A stretch of 64,000 bases of DNA, taken from positions 1,860,001 to 1,924,000 of the forward strand of contig NZ_CP009922.3 of the NCBI RefSeq assembly GCF_000993785.3, read 5' to 3'. The translations under genes and the position numbers were made by a program. Shown here one piece after another: positions 53,336 to 61,484 of this stretch. The notes under the pieces are model-generated. The model was not told the DNA's origin. It searched no databases and was given only the letters and a program-made list of their open reading frames with translations. Position 1 is the first letter of the stretch. Every line of letters starts with the position of its first letter. The stretch is from Streptomyces xiamenensis. GTDB taxonomy: Bacteria; Actinomycetota; Actinomycetes; Streptomycetales; Streptomycetaceae.

Positions 53336-54930
53336 CCTCCCGCAGCGTCAGCGTCGTCGTCATCGCCTACAACGACGCCGCCCACGTCGCCGACGCGGTG
53401 CGCTCCGCGCTCGCGCAAGGCCCCGCGGTTGCCGAGGTGATCGCCGTCGACGACGCCTCCACCGACGCCACCGCCGCCGTCCTGGAACGGCTCGCCGCCC
53501 GGGAACCCCGGCTGCGGCTGCTGCGCCACCCCGTCAACAGCGGCGGCTGCGGCACCCCCCGCAACACCGGCCTCGCGGCGGCCCGGGGCCGCTACGTCAT
53601 GTTCCTGGACAGCGACGACCTGCTGCCGCCGGGCGCCGCCGCAGCGCTGCTCACCGCCGCAACCCGGCACGACGCGCCGGTGACCGCCGGCCGGTGCGTA
53701 CGCCGCGAACTGCCCGCCGGCACCGAACGCCCCTGGCAGCCCGCCCTGTTCGAGGCACCCGCCGCGCCCGCCGTGTACGACCCGCCGCGCCGCCACCCGG
53801 AACTCGTCCACGACACGCTGTGCGTCAACAAGCTCTACGAGCGCGACTTCCTGCGCGCCCACCGCATCACCTTCCCCGAAGGCCGCTTCCCCTACGAGGA
53901 CTTCGTCTTCACCGCCCGGGTCCTGGCCGCCGCCCCACGGCTGGCCGTGATCGCGGACCCGGTGTACGTCTGGCAGGTGCGCCGCCGCTCCGCCACCCTG
54001 TCCATCTCGCTCGACCGGGGGCGCATCGAGCACTGGGCGGGCCGCCTCGAAGCGCACCGGCAGGCCGTCGACGTGCTGCGGACGGCGGGCGCGGAGCGGC
54101 TCGCCGCGGCGGCCCGCACCAAGTTCCTCGACCACGACCTCCCGCTGTACATCCGCGAACTCCCCTCGCGCGGAGCGGAGTTCCAGCGCTGGTGGTGGTC
54201 GCTGACCCGCGCCCACCTGGCCGCCTTCGCCCCGGCGGAACGGGCCGCGGCCCGCCCCGCGCACCGCTGGCTGACCGCCCTGCTGCTGGCCTCGCCCGCC
54301 CCCCGCGAACTGGCCAGGATGGCGGCGCTGACCGCCGCCCCGCCCCGGCTGCTGCCCCCGCTGGCCACCTCCGGCGGCCATCCCGTCTGGTCCGCCGACC
54401 TGCCGGACCTGCCCCTGGAGGGCCTGGACCACCTCCCCCTGGAGGCGCTGCCGCTCACCGTGGACGCCGAACTCGCGGGACCCGGCGCGTACCCCGTCCT
54501 GCGGCTGCGCGTCCACGAGCTGTACGGGCGACTGGCGGCGGCCGACATCTACGGGGTGGACGTGGAACTGTGGCACCGCGAGCGCGGCCGGCTCGGGCAG
54601 CGGCGCAGCGTGGCGCTGTTCCCCGACGGCACGGGCTGGGTCGCCTCCCCCCGGCTGGACCTGACCGCGCTGCCCGCCACCGACGCCGCCCTGGCGGTGT
54701 GGGACATCAGGGCGGGCATCCGCTGCGCCAGGGGCCGGACGGTGGTCACCGGGGTACGGCCCGTGGGCGCGGCCCCGCGCCGTACCGTGCTGCCCAGCCG
54801 GCGGCACGGGCTGCTGCTGGTGCAGCCGTACACCACCTCGCACGGTGCGCTGGCGCTGCGGGTCGCCCCCGGGGTGCGCGGCGCCACGGGGGTGGCGACG
54901 GCCCGGCTGCACCGCATGCTCAAGAACTGA
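53332..54930 (+). CDS. GT2 glycosyltransferase with C-terminal extension
   Basis: A 532-aa enzyme. The GT-A domain (about 1-230) has VSVVVIAYNDAAHVADAVRS, VDDASTDATA, NSGGCGTPRNTGLAAARGRY and the DXD-like MFLDSDDLLPPGA. Residues about 230-330 contain TKFLDHDLPLYIRELP, also present in the GT2 at the window end. The C-terminal 200 residues look like a beta-rich domain. It is coupled to the GT2-TagF gene and followed by galE 16 bp on, so the unit probably makes and transfers a galactose-containing surface glycan. Confidence 0.85.
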   Translation: MTSRSVSVVVIAYNDAAHVADAVRSALAQGPAVAEVIAVDDASTDATAAVLERLAAREPRLRLLRHPVNSGGCGTPRNTGLAAARGRYVMFLDSDDLLPPGAAAALLTAATRHDAPVTAGRCVRRELPAGTERPWQPALFEAPAAPAVYDPPRRHPELVHDTLCVNKLYERDFLRAHRITFPEGRFPYEDFVFTARVLAAAPRLAVIADPVYVWQVRRRSATLSISLDRGRIEHWAGRLEAHRQAVDVLRTAGAERLAAAARTKFLDHDLPLYIRELPSRGAEFQRWWWSLTRAHLAAFAPAERAAARPAHRWLTALLLASPAPRELARMAALTAAPPRLLPPLATSGGHPVWSADLPDLPLEGLDHLPLEALPLTVDAELAGPGAYPVLRLRVHELYGRLAAADIYGVDVELWHRERGRLGQRRSVALFPDGTGWVASPRLDLTALPATDAALAVWDIRAGIRCARGRTVVTGVRPVGAAPRRTVLPSRRHGLLLVQPYTTSHGALALRVAPGVRGATGVATARLHRMLKN

Positions 54931-54946
54931 CCGAAGGAGAACCCGG

Positions 54947-55921
54947 ATGACAACCTTCCTGATCACCGGCGGAGCGGGCTACATCGGCGCCCACGTCGTA
55001 CGGGCGCTGCTGGCGGCGGGCGAGCGGCCGGTGGTGTACGACGATCTGTCCACGGGGGTGCGGGCCCGGGTGCCGGAGGGGGTGCCGCTGGTGGAGGGCA
55101 GCACCCTGGACCGGGTGCTGCTGGACCAGACGATCGCCCGGCACGAGGTGGGCGCGGTCATCCATCTGGCGGCGAAGAAGCAGGTGGCGGAGTCGATCAC
55201 CCGGCCGCTGCGCTACTACCGGGAGAACGTGCACGGGCTGCAGATCCTGCTGGAGGCGGTGCGCGGGGCGCGGATCGAGACATTCGTCTTCTCCTCCTCG
55301 GCGTCCGTCTACGGGACCCCCGTGGACGACGGGCCGGTGACGGAGGACACCGTGTGCGCGCCGATCAGCCCGTACGGCGAGACCAAGCTGATCGGCGAGT
55401 GGCTGGTGCGCAACGCCGGGCGGGCGCACGGCATCTCCACGGCCTGCCTGCGGTACTTCAACGTGGCGGGCGCCGCGGCACCTGAGCTGGCGGACACCTC
55501 CGTCTCCAACCTCATCCCCATGGTGTTCGAACGCCTGGACGCGGGGCTGCCGCCGCTGATCTTCGGGGACGACTATCCGACCCCGGACGGCACCTGTGTA
55601 CGGGATTACATCCATGTCGAGGATCTGGCGCAGGCCCATGTGGCGGCGGCGCGGGCGCTGTCGGAGCAGCCGTTCGCGGGGGATCTGACGCTGAACATCG
55701 GGCGCGGGGAAGGGGTCTCGGTGCGGGAGATGGCCGAGCAGATCGGTGTGCTGACGCATCACGAGGCGCTGATTCCGCAGGTGGGGCCGCGTCGGGTGGG
55801 CGATCCGGCGCGGGTGGTGGCGCGGACGGACGCGGCGGCCAAGCACCTGGGCTGGAGCGCGCGGCGCGGGGTGCGGGACATGATCACGTCGGCCTGGACG
55901 GGCTGGCGCTTCATTCGGTAA
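54947..55921 (+). CDS. galE: UDP-glucose 4-epimerase
   Basis: A 324-aa extended short-chain dehydrogenase/reductase. The NAD motif is ITGGAGYIGAHVVRALLAAG, the catalytic Ser is in FSSSASVYGTP, and the Tyr-Lys pair is in PYGETKLIGEWL; the substrate region RYFNVAGAA is typical of GalE. It interconverts UDP-glucose and UDP-galactose for the surface glycan. GAAGGAG lies 9 nt upstream, and the gene follows the GT2 by 16 bp in one operon. Confidence 0.93.
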   Translation: MTTFLITGGAGYIGAHVVRALLAAGERPVVYDDLSTGVRARVPEGVPLVEGSTLDRVLLDQTIARHEVGAVIHLAAKKQVAESITRPLRYYRENVHGLQILLEAVRGARIETFVFSSSASVYGTPVDDGPVTEDTVCAPISPYGETKLIGEWLVRNAGRAHGISTACLRYFNVAGAAAPELADTSVSNLIPMVFERLDAGLPPLIFGDDYPTPDGTCVRDYIHVEDLAQAHVAAARALSEQPFAGDLTLNIGRGEGVSVREMAEQIGVLTHHEALIPQVGPRRVGDPARVVARTDAAAKHLGWSARRGVRDMITSAWTGWRFIR

Positions 55922-55924
55922 TCA

Positions 55925-55939
55925 CGTACAAGATGTACG
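55925..55939. promoter_or_regulatory. Operator overlapping a leaderless promoter
   Basis: CGTACA-AGA-TGTACG is a perfect inverted repeat 4 bp past galE. It overlaps TACGCT (55936-55941), which sits 7 nt before the ATG of the regulator gene. No ribosome site is present, so the mRNA is probably leaderless and autoregulated. Confidence 0.55.
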
Positions 55940-55948
55940 CTATTCCGT

Positions 55949-56479
55949 ATGAGTGACGGCCTGGAGGAACGGGTGGCGGCGCTGGAGAGCCGGGTGGCCG
56001 CCCTGGAGAGCGGGTCCGGCGGCGCGGACGCGGGCCCCGCCGGCGGAAGCGGGTCCGGGCCCGCCGGGGACTTCTGGGCACTGGAAGGGCTGCGCGCGCG
56101 GCTGCCCGGGGACGGCACGGGCGGAGTGCTGTTCACCGGCTCGGCGCGGCTGCCCACCGAGGAGTTCACCGAGTGGCAGTTCGGCCTGGCCACCGACACC
56201 GTGCTGGCCGCCGACTGGGAGCAGGCGGCGGAGTCCTTCGCGGCGCTGGGTCATCCGGTACGGATGCGGCTGCTGCGGGAGATCGTGCACGGCCGCCGCA
56301 CCGTGGCCGAACTGGCCGCACTGGAGGACCTGGGCACCACCGGCCAGATCTACCACCACCTGCGGCAGCTGACCACGGCCGGCTGGCTGCACACCCCCCA
56401 GCGCGGCCGGCACGAGATCCCCGTCACCCGCGTCATCCCGCTGCTGGCGGCGCTGGCCATCACCCAGTCACCCGGCTGA
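55949..56479 (+). CDS. ArsR-like winged-helix regulator
   Basis: A 176-aa regulator. The first 25 residues (LEERVAALESRVAALES) form a short coiled coil. After a Gly/Ser linker, the C-terminal half is an ArsR/HTH_5 domain: ALGHPVRMRLLREIVHGRRT, VAELAALEDLGTTGQIYHHL and LTTAGWLHTPQRGRHEI. It has no obvious metal-binding Cys pair. The start appears leaderless, with a dyad over the -10 element. It is followed 19 bp on by an M23 peptidase gene, which it probably controls. Confidence 0.83.
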   Translation: MSDGLEERVAALESRVAALESGSGGADAGPAGGSGSGPAGDFWALEGLRARLPGDGTGGVLFTGSARLPTEEFTEWQFGLATDTVLAADWEQAAESFAALGHPVRMRLLREIVHGRRTVAELAALEDLGTTGQIYHHLRQLTTAGWLHTPQRGRHEIPVTRVIPLLAALAITQSPG

Positions 56480-56498
56480 ACGTCCCGAGGAGCCCCCC

Positions 56499-57335
56499 AT
56501 GGACACCTTTCGCACGATAGCCCCGGCCCTGGCCCGCACCTGCTGGACCGCGTTCCTCGCCCTCGCCGTGCTGGAGATCTTCTACGGAATTCCGTCATTC
56601 CTCGCGTGGGCCTTCCTCCTGTCGGGCGTGATGGTCACGTACGTCTCCACCCGCCCGCCGAGGAACCGGGAGTACCCGCCGCCGCTGGAGGTCGCGCCCC
56701 CGGTGACCGGCCGCTGGCTGGCCATGAACAGCCCGGCGGACAAGGTCCCCAGCCACGGCACCCACGGCTACGGCCAGAGCCACGCCATCGACATCGTCGC
56801 CGAACCGGCGGACGGCTCGCGCCCCGCCTTCGGCTGGTGGCCGCTGTCCCGCCCCAACCGCGACTTCCCGGCGTTCGGCGCCCCGCTGCTCGCGGTGGCC
56901 GAGGGCACCGTGGTCAGCGCCCGTGACTCCCAGCGCGACCATCGCAGCCGCAACTCCTGGCCCGCCCTGGCCTATCTGCTCGCCGAGGGCTTCCTGCGCG
57001 ACATCGCCGGCCCGCACCGCGTCATCGGCAATCACGTGACCATCGACCTGGGCGAGGGCCGGTACGCGCTGTACGCCCATGTCCGGCGCGGCTCGCTGCG
57101 GGTGCGCGAGGGCGACCGGGTGACCACGGGCCAGCCGCTGGCGGAGTGCGGGAACACCGGCAACTCCAGCGAGCCGCACGTGCACTTCCAGCTGATGGAC
57201 CACCCCGACCCGCGCCACGCCCAGGGCATCCCCTTCACCTGGACCGGCGTGGGCGTCCCGGCCAACAACGAGACCTTCACCGCCCCGGATCCGGTGGTGG
57301 CGCCAGCCACATCCGGCAAGAACGAGTTGCCATAA
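56499..57335 (+). CDS. M23 family metallopeptidase, membrane-anchored
   Basis: A 278-aa LytM-type endopeptidase. One or two membrane helices lie near residues 14-50 (AFLALAVLEIFYGIPSFLAW). The peptidase domain has THGYGQSHAIDIVAEPADG, FGAPLLAVAEGTVVSARDS, YALYAHVRRGSLRVREGDRV and the zinc-site motif EPHVHFQLMD. The first zinc motif differs from the usual HxxxD spacing, as in a subgroup that I recall from Streptomyces. It may cut peptidoglycan cross-bridges or act as a regulator. It is in a unit with the ArsR-like gene. Confidence 0.85.
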   Translation: MDTFRTIAPALARTCWTAFLALAVLEIFYGIPSFLAWAFLLSGVMVTYVSTRPPRNREYPPPLEVAPPVTGRWLAMNSPADKVPSHGTHGYGQSHAIDIVAEPADGSRPAFGWWPLSRPNRDFPAFGAPLLAVAEGTVVSARDSQRDHRSRNSWPALAYLLAEGFLRDIAGPHRVIGNHVTIDLGEGRYALYAHVRRGSLRVREGDRVTTGQPLAECGNTGNSSEPHVHFQLMDHPDPRHAQGIPFTWTGVGVPANNETFTAPDPVVAPATSGKNELP

Positions 57336-57361
57336 TCGGGACGCCGTGGTGCGCTGGGGCC

Positions 57362-57946
57362 ATGGAGTTCACGGATGTACTGGCCGAGGTCGGGGGGCGG
57401 TTGCGGCGGGTGCGCCAGGAGCGGGGGGTGACGCTGGCCGCGCTGTCGGAGGTGACCGGCATCTCCACCTCCACCCTCTCCCGGCTGGAGTCCGGGCAGC
57501 GCCGACCCTCGCTGGAACTGCTGCTGCCGCTCGCCAAGGCGTTCCAGGTGCCGCTGGACGAGCTGGTGGGAGCCCCGCCGGTGGGTGATCCCCGGGTACG
57601 GCTGGCGCCGCGCCAGATCCAGGGCGGGCGTACCGTCGTCCCGCTCAACGCCCACCCGGGGCCGCTCCAGGCGTACAAAATGATCATCCCGGGCCAGCCG
57701 GAGGGGCAGCCGGTCCCCGATCAGCGCACCCACGAGGGGTACGAGTGGCTGTACGTGCTCAGCGGCCGGCTGCGACTGCTGCTGGCCGACCGTGACCTGG
57801 AGCTGGGGCAGGGGGAGGCGGCCGAGTTCGACACCCGGCTGCCGCACTGGTTCGGCAGCGCCGACAACCGGCCGGTGGAACTGCTCAGCCTGTTCGGCCC
57901 GCAGGGCGAGCGCATGCACGTCCGCGCCCGCCCCAAGAGCGGCTAG
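57362..57946 (+). CDS. XRE-family regulator with C-terminal cupin
   Basis: A 194-aa regulator. The N-terminal HTH_3 domain is RLRRVRQERGVTLAALSEVT with GISTSTLSRLESGQRRPSLE. The C-terminal cupin_2 domain (about 105-190) includes HEGYEWLYVLSGRLRLLLAD and LELGQGEAAEFDTRLPHWFG. Such proteins sense small ligands or metals. It lies 26 bp after the M23 gene, behind its own possible -10 (CATAAT), and overlaps the convergent PIG-L gene by 4 bp. Confidence 0.9.
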   Translation: MEFTDVLAEVGGRLRRVRQERGVTLAALSEVTGISTSTLSRLESGQRRPSLELLLPLAKAFQVPLDELVGAPPVGDPRVRLAPRQIQGGRTVVPLNAHPGPLQAYKMIIPGQPEGQPVPDQRTHEGYEWLYVLSGRLRLLLADRDLELGQGEAAEFDTRLPHWFGSADNRPVELLSLFGPQGERMHVRARPKSG

Positions 57947-59904
57947 GCCGTGTCGAACTCCGTGGAACGCAGCCGGGCGTCCGCGCCCAGGTAGGCGACC
58001 GTCGCCCGGCCCCTGGCCGTGGCCACCGCCGCCGGATTGCCCACGGCCATATGGCTCTCCGTCACCCACGGCGCGGGCGATACGGCCACCGCGACCCGGC
58101 CCGCCTCGTCCCGCACCGCCACCAGCGCGTCGTCCGCCTCCGCCACCGGCCCGCACCCCACCCCGCCGGGCATCAAGGTGACCTGCGGCTTCGCGCCCTC
58201 CACCCCGTCCACCACCGCCGTCTGCAAAGCACCCGTGCCCGGCTCGCGGAAGTACAGCTTCACCCCGGCACCCGCCTGCCGCGCCGTCAGGGGCCCGGTG
58301 ACGGCGGGCAGTCCGGCGTCCACCGGGTCGCCGAACCCGCCGTCGGCCCGCTGCCGCCACAGCAGCACCTTCTCGTGCGTGGCCACCAGGATTCTGATCC
58401 GGCCGTCCCTGGCGGTCGCCGCCACCGGCCGGCTCCCCGCGTTGGAGCCGCCCAGGTCCTGCCAGGGGCCCCACTCCCCCGCCCCCGGGTCCCGGGTGCG
58501 GGCGCTCAGTCCGTGCTCGGCGTTCCGCACCGCGACCACCACCCGCCCCGCCGCGTCCACCCCGACGGCGGGCACCGACAGCTGCCAGCTCGCCTCCGCG
58601 TCCGTGCCGCCCGGCGCGCCCAGCGACTCCCACGGCCCGAGCCCCACCGAGGCGATCACCTCCCGCCGGTACCCGGCGTCGCCCGGCGCGCCGCCGACCG
58701 TACGGGTCCCGTACACCGCCGGCCGCCCGTCCGGGTGGCGCACCATGACGAGCCCGTCGTCGATGCCCGTCCCGGGCAGCAGCTCCGGGCCCTCCCACCG
58801 GGTCTCGCCCGCCTCCCTCCGCCACAGCGCGAGCCGTCCGCTGAGCACCGCGCAGGCCAGCACCCCGTCGTCGTCCAGCCGGTGCAGCCAGTCGGTGCCC
58901 ATCTCGCGCGGGTCGCGCATGACCGGCACCCAGCGCAGCACGGGAGTGGCGCCCGTCTTGTAGTCGCCGCAGCCGTCCGGGTCGCCGCAGGTCGCGCCGA
59001 CCCCGCCGTAGATGTGCAGGGTGCGCGCCTTGGCCTCGACGGCGGCCGGGCTCAATGTGGGGGGCAGCGTGCCGCCCCGGTAGCCGAGGTAGCTCTGCAC
59101 GCTGAAGTGCGCGGGGTCCTGCGCCGCGTACCGCTCCAGCGCAAGCTGGGCGAACCTCGCCCCGTACATGTGGTCCTGGTGGTCGGCGTACACCTTCTTG
59201 CCCGGGCGCCGGTCCGGGGTCGGGTCCTGGAACCTGACATGGGTGGGGCCGGAGGCCCGCAGCAGTCCGGTGAGGGCGGCGGTCAGCTGGTCGCCGGTCA
59301 CCGTGAAGTCCTCACCGACCACACTGCCGCGCGCCCGCAGCGATTCCAGCGTCCCGACCTGGCCGCGCCACAGTCCGCGCAGCGACTGCGGCACCTCGTC
59401 CGAGACCTTGCGCGCCTCGCGCAGTTGCAGCCATATGAGCCGCAGGGAGGGGCGCGCCAGCAGGGTGTCGCACTGGGCGGGGAAGCCGCCGGCGGTGGAC
59501 AGGATGACGGAGTTCCAGCGGCTGTTGTGGTCGCCGGTGGCCATGTGGGCGTACGCGGCGCGCAGTCCGTTCTGCCGGGCACGGGCGAAGCGTTCGTGGC
59601 CCTCGCTCGGGGAGGGCCGCCCGGGGCCGCCGTTGCCGTTGACGCCGTTGGACTCGCCGGAGGTGAGGATCACGGTGGTGAGCGCGGCGGGGCCGCCCAG
59701 CGTGCAGCTCACGTCGGGGTTCATGAAGTACAGGTCGTCGTCCGGGTGGGCGATGATCTGCACGACCGAGGCGTTCTCCGCCGGGTCCGGGAGCGCGTCG
59801 TGGTCCTCACCGCCGGGTATGGGGCGCAGGGCCTCGATGAGGGTGGCGGCCCCGAGGACGGAGGCGAGCCCGCCCCCGAGCAGCGCGCGGCGGGACAGAC
59901 TCAT
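57943..59904 (-). CDS. Exported PIG-L family deacetylase with beta-propeller domain
   Basis: A 653-aa protein. The N-terminus SLSRRALLGGGLASVLGAAT is Tat-like. Residues about 45-290 form a LmbE/PIG-L N-acetylglucosamine-type deacetylase: VQIIAHPDDDLYFMNPDVSC (zinc ligands His-Asp-Asp) and YADHQDHMYGARFAQLALE. The C-terminal half contains repeated WxxxG-like blades (GPWESLGAPGGTD, GEWGPWQDLGGSN), a PLL/tachylectin-type propeller likely to bind glycans. ATG 59904 overlaps the gtrA stop. It probably removes acetyl groups from an extracellular glycan. Confidence 0.88.
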   Translation of the reverse strand: MSLSRRALLGGGLASVLGAATLIEALRPIPGGEDHDALPDPAENASVVQIIAHPDDDLYFMNPDVSCTLGGPAALTTVILTSGESNGVNGNGGPGRPSPSEGHERFARARQNGLRAAYAHMATGDHNSRWNSVILSTAGGFPAQCDTLLARPSLRLIWLQLREARKVSDEVPQSLRGLWRGQVGTLESLRARGSVVGEDFTVTGDQLTAALTGLLRASGPTHVRFQDPTPDRRPGKKVYADHQDHMYGARFAQLALERYAAQDPAHFSVQSYLGYRGGTLPPTLSPAAVEAKARTLHIYGGVGATCGDPDGCGDYKTGATPVLRWVPVMRDPREMGTDWLHRLDDDGVLACAVLSGRLALWRREAGETRWEGPELLPGTGIDDGLVMVRHPDGRPAVYGTRTVGGAPGDAGYRREVIASVGLGPWESLGAPGGTDAEASWQLSVPAVGVDAAGRVVVAVRNAEHGLSARTRDPGAGEWGPWQDLGGSNAGSRPVAATARDGRIRILVATHEKVLLWRQRADGGFGDPVDAGLPAVTGPLTARQAGAGVKLYFREPGTGALQTAVVDGVEGAKPQVTLMPGGVGCGPVAEADDALVAVRDEAGRVAVAVSPAPWVTESHMAVGNPAAVATARGRATVAYLGADARLRSTEFDTA

Positions 59905-60308
59905 GGAGCGGGTTCCTCGCGGGGATGGGGCAGCAGGATGCGCCGGGACACCAGATAGGTGAAGGGTACGGCGCCGGCGGCGGCGAGCAGCGGGGCGGTG
60001 GTGCTGTTCAGTCCTGCGCCGCTGACCAGCAGATACAGGCCGGCGCTCTGTGCGAGGTAGTTGGTGAGCTGGGTCAGCGGGAAGAAGGCGAACTTCCGCC
60101 AGCTGGGGCGGGTGCGGTAGGTGAAGTAGGTGTTGAGGAAGAAGGAGCCGACCATGCTGGCGAGGTAGGCGAGCGTGAAGGCGGAGAAGTACGGCAGCCA
60201 GCGGTGCAGGGGCAGGTAGCAGAGGTAGAAGGTGCCGGTGTTGACGACGCCGATCAGGGCGAACCGGCCGAACTGGGCCAGCTGGGCCGCCCGGGGCACC
60301 GTCGTCAT
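59901..60308 (-). CDS. gtrA: GtrA family membrane protein
   Basis: A 135-aa four-helix membrane protein of the GtrA/DPMS family: QFGRFALIGVVNTGTFYLCY, FTLAYLASMVGSFFLNTYFT and TYLVSRRILLP. GtrA-type proteins are proposed to flip polyprenyl-phosphate sugars. It lies between a GtrB-like transferase and the PIG-L deacetylase with ATGA overlaps on both sides, so the three act as one unit. Confidence 0.88.
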   Translation of the reverse strand: MTTVPRAAQLAQFGRFALIGVVNTGTFYLCYLPLHRWLPYFSAFTLAYLASMVGSFFLNTYFTYRTRPSWRKFAFFPLTQLTNYLAQSAGLYLLVSGAGLNSTTAPLLAAAGAVPFTYLVSRRILLPHPREEPAP

Positions 60309-61336
60309 CGTTCGAGGTCCTCGGCGGGGGCCGGCTCGACGGCCGGGGCCGGGGCCGATCCCGGTGCCGGAGCCTGGCCGGCGCCGGCGAGGGGCGCGGG
60401 CGCCGGGGAGCGCACCTCGCCGCTCTCCTTCACCAGGTAGTGCGGCCGGCGCTTGGTCTCGTAGTAGATGCGCCCGATGTACTCGCCGATCAGGCCGAGC
60501 ATCAGCATCTGGAGCCCGCCGAGCCCGGCGATGATGGCGACCAGGGTGACGTATCCGGGAACGGTGACCCCGCCGCTCAGGGCGGTGACGATCACCCAGC
60601 CGGCGTACCCGGCGGCGAGTGCCGCCAGCGCCAGACCGGTGTAGATGGCCATCCGCAGCGGCCGGTTGTTGAAGGAGATCAGGCCGTCCATGCCGTAGTT
60701 GAGCAGCGAGCCGAACCGCCACTTGCTGCCCCCGCCGCCCTGCCGTTCGGCGTCGCGGCAGTCGAAGGTGACGGTGTCGAAGCCGATCCAGGAGAACAGT
60801 CCCTTGGAGAAGCGGTTGTTCTCGGGCAGCGAGAGCAGCGCGTCCACCGCCGCCCGGGACAGCAGCCGGAAGTCGCCGACGCCACTGGTCAGCCGCACGT
60901 CCACCCAGCGGTTGACGGCCCGGTAGTACAGCCGGGACAGCAGGCCGCGCACCGCCTTGTCGCTGGAGCGGTCGCGTTTGGCCACCACCTGGTCGTGGCC
61001 GCGCCGGTGCAGCTGGAGCATGTGGCCGATCAGCTCGGGCGAGTGCTGGAGGTCGGCGTCCATCAGGACCACCGCGTCGCCGTCGGCCGCCCGCAGTCCG
61101 GCGAGCATGGCGGCCTCCTTGCCGAAGTTGCGGCTGAAGGAGAGGTAGCGGGTGTTCGCGGGGTGTTCGACGCGCAGGGCGCGCAGTCGGGTGAGGGTGT
61201 TGTCGGCGCTGCCGTCGTCGACGTAACACAGCTCGTAGCCGACGCCGAGCCGGTCGAGGCTGGTGCGCAGCTGCTGGTCGAAGCGGTCGATGACGGCCTC
61301 TTCGTTGTAGCAGGGGACGACGACGGACAGCTTCAT
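60305..61336 (-). CDS. Polyprenyl-phosphate glycosyltransferase, GtrB/DPM1-like
   Basis: A 343-aa GT2 enzyme. The N-terminal GT-A domain has LSVVVPCYNEEAVIDRFDQQ, YVDDGSADNTL, FGKEAAMLAGLRAADGDAVV and VLMDADLQHSPELI with the DXD motif. Two C-terminal helices (MAIYTGLALAALAAGYAGW and VAIIAGLGGLQMLMLGLIG) match the undecaprenyl-phosphate glucosyl/GlcNAc transferase group. An Ala/Pro-rich tail ends the protein. It loads a sugar onto the lipid carrier for the GtrA flippase. It is the first gene of the leftward operon, 148 bp from a divergent membrane protein gene. Confidence 0.9.
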   Translation of the reverse strand: MKLSVVVPCYNEEAVIDRFDQQLRTSLDRLGVGYELCYVDDGSADNTLTRLRALRVEHPANTRYLSFSRNFGKEAAMLAGLRAADGDAVVLMDADLQHSPELIGHMLQLHRRGHDQVVAKRDRSSDKAVRGLLSRLYYRAVNRWVDVRLTSGVGDFRLLSRAAVDALLSLPENNRFSKGLFSWIGFDTVTFDCRDAERQGGGGSKWRFGSLLNYGMDGLISFNNRPLRMAIYTGLALAALAAGYAGWVIVTALSGGVTVPGYVTLVAIIAGLGGLQMLMLGLIGEYIGRIYYETKRRPHYLVKESGEVRSPAPAPLAGAGQAPAPGSAPAPAVEPAPAEDLER

Positions 61337-61484
61337 GGCCGAGCTTTCCTTCCGGTTGTCCCGGATCTCCCGATCTCCCGCACAACGCGCGGGATCCGCG
61401 CTGCCGTGGACAGCCCGGCGTGCCTCAGTATGGTGCAATGCACCTATTTCATCCCATTTGCGACATGCGAAGGAGGGCGTCCGG

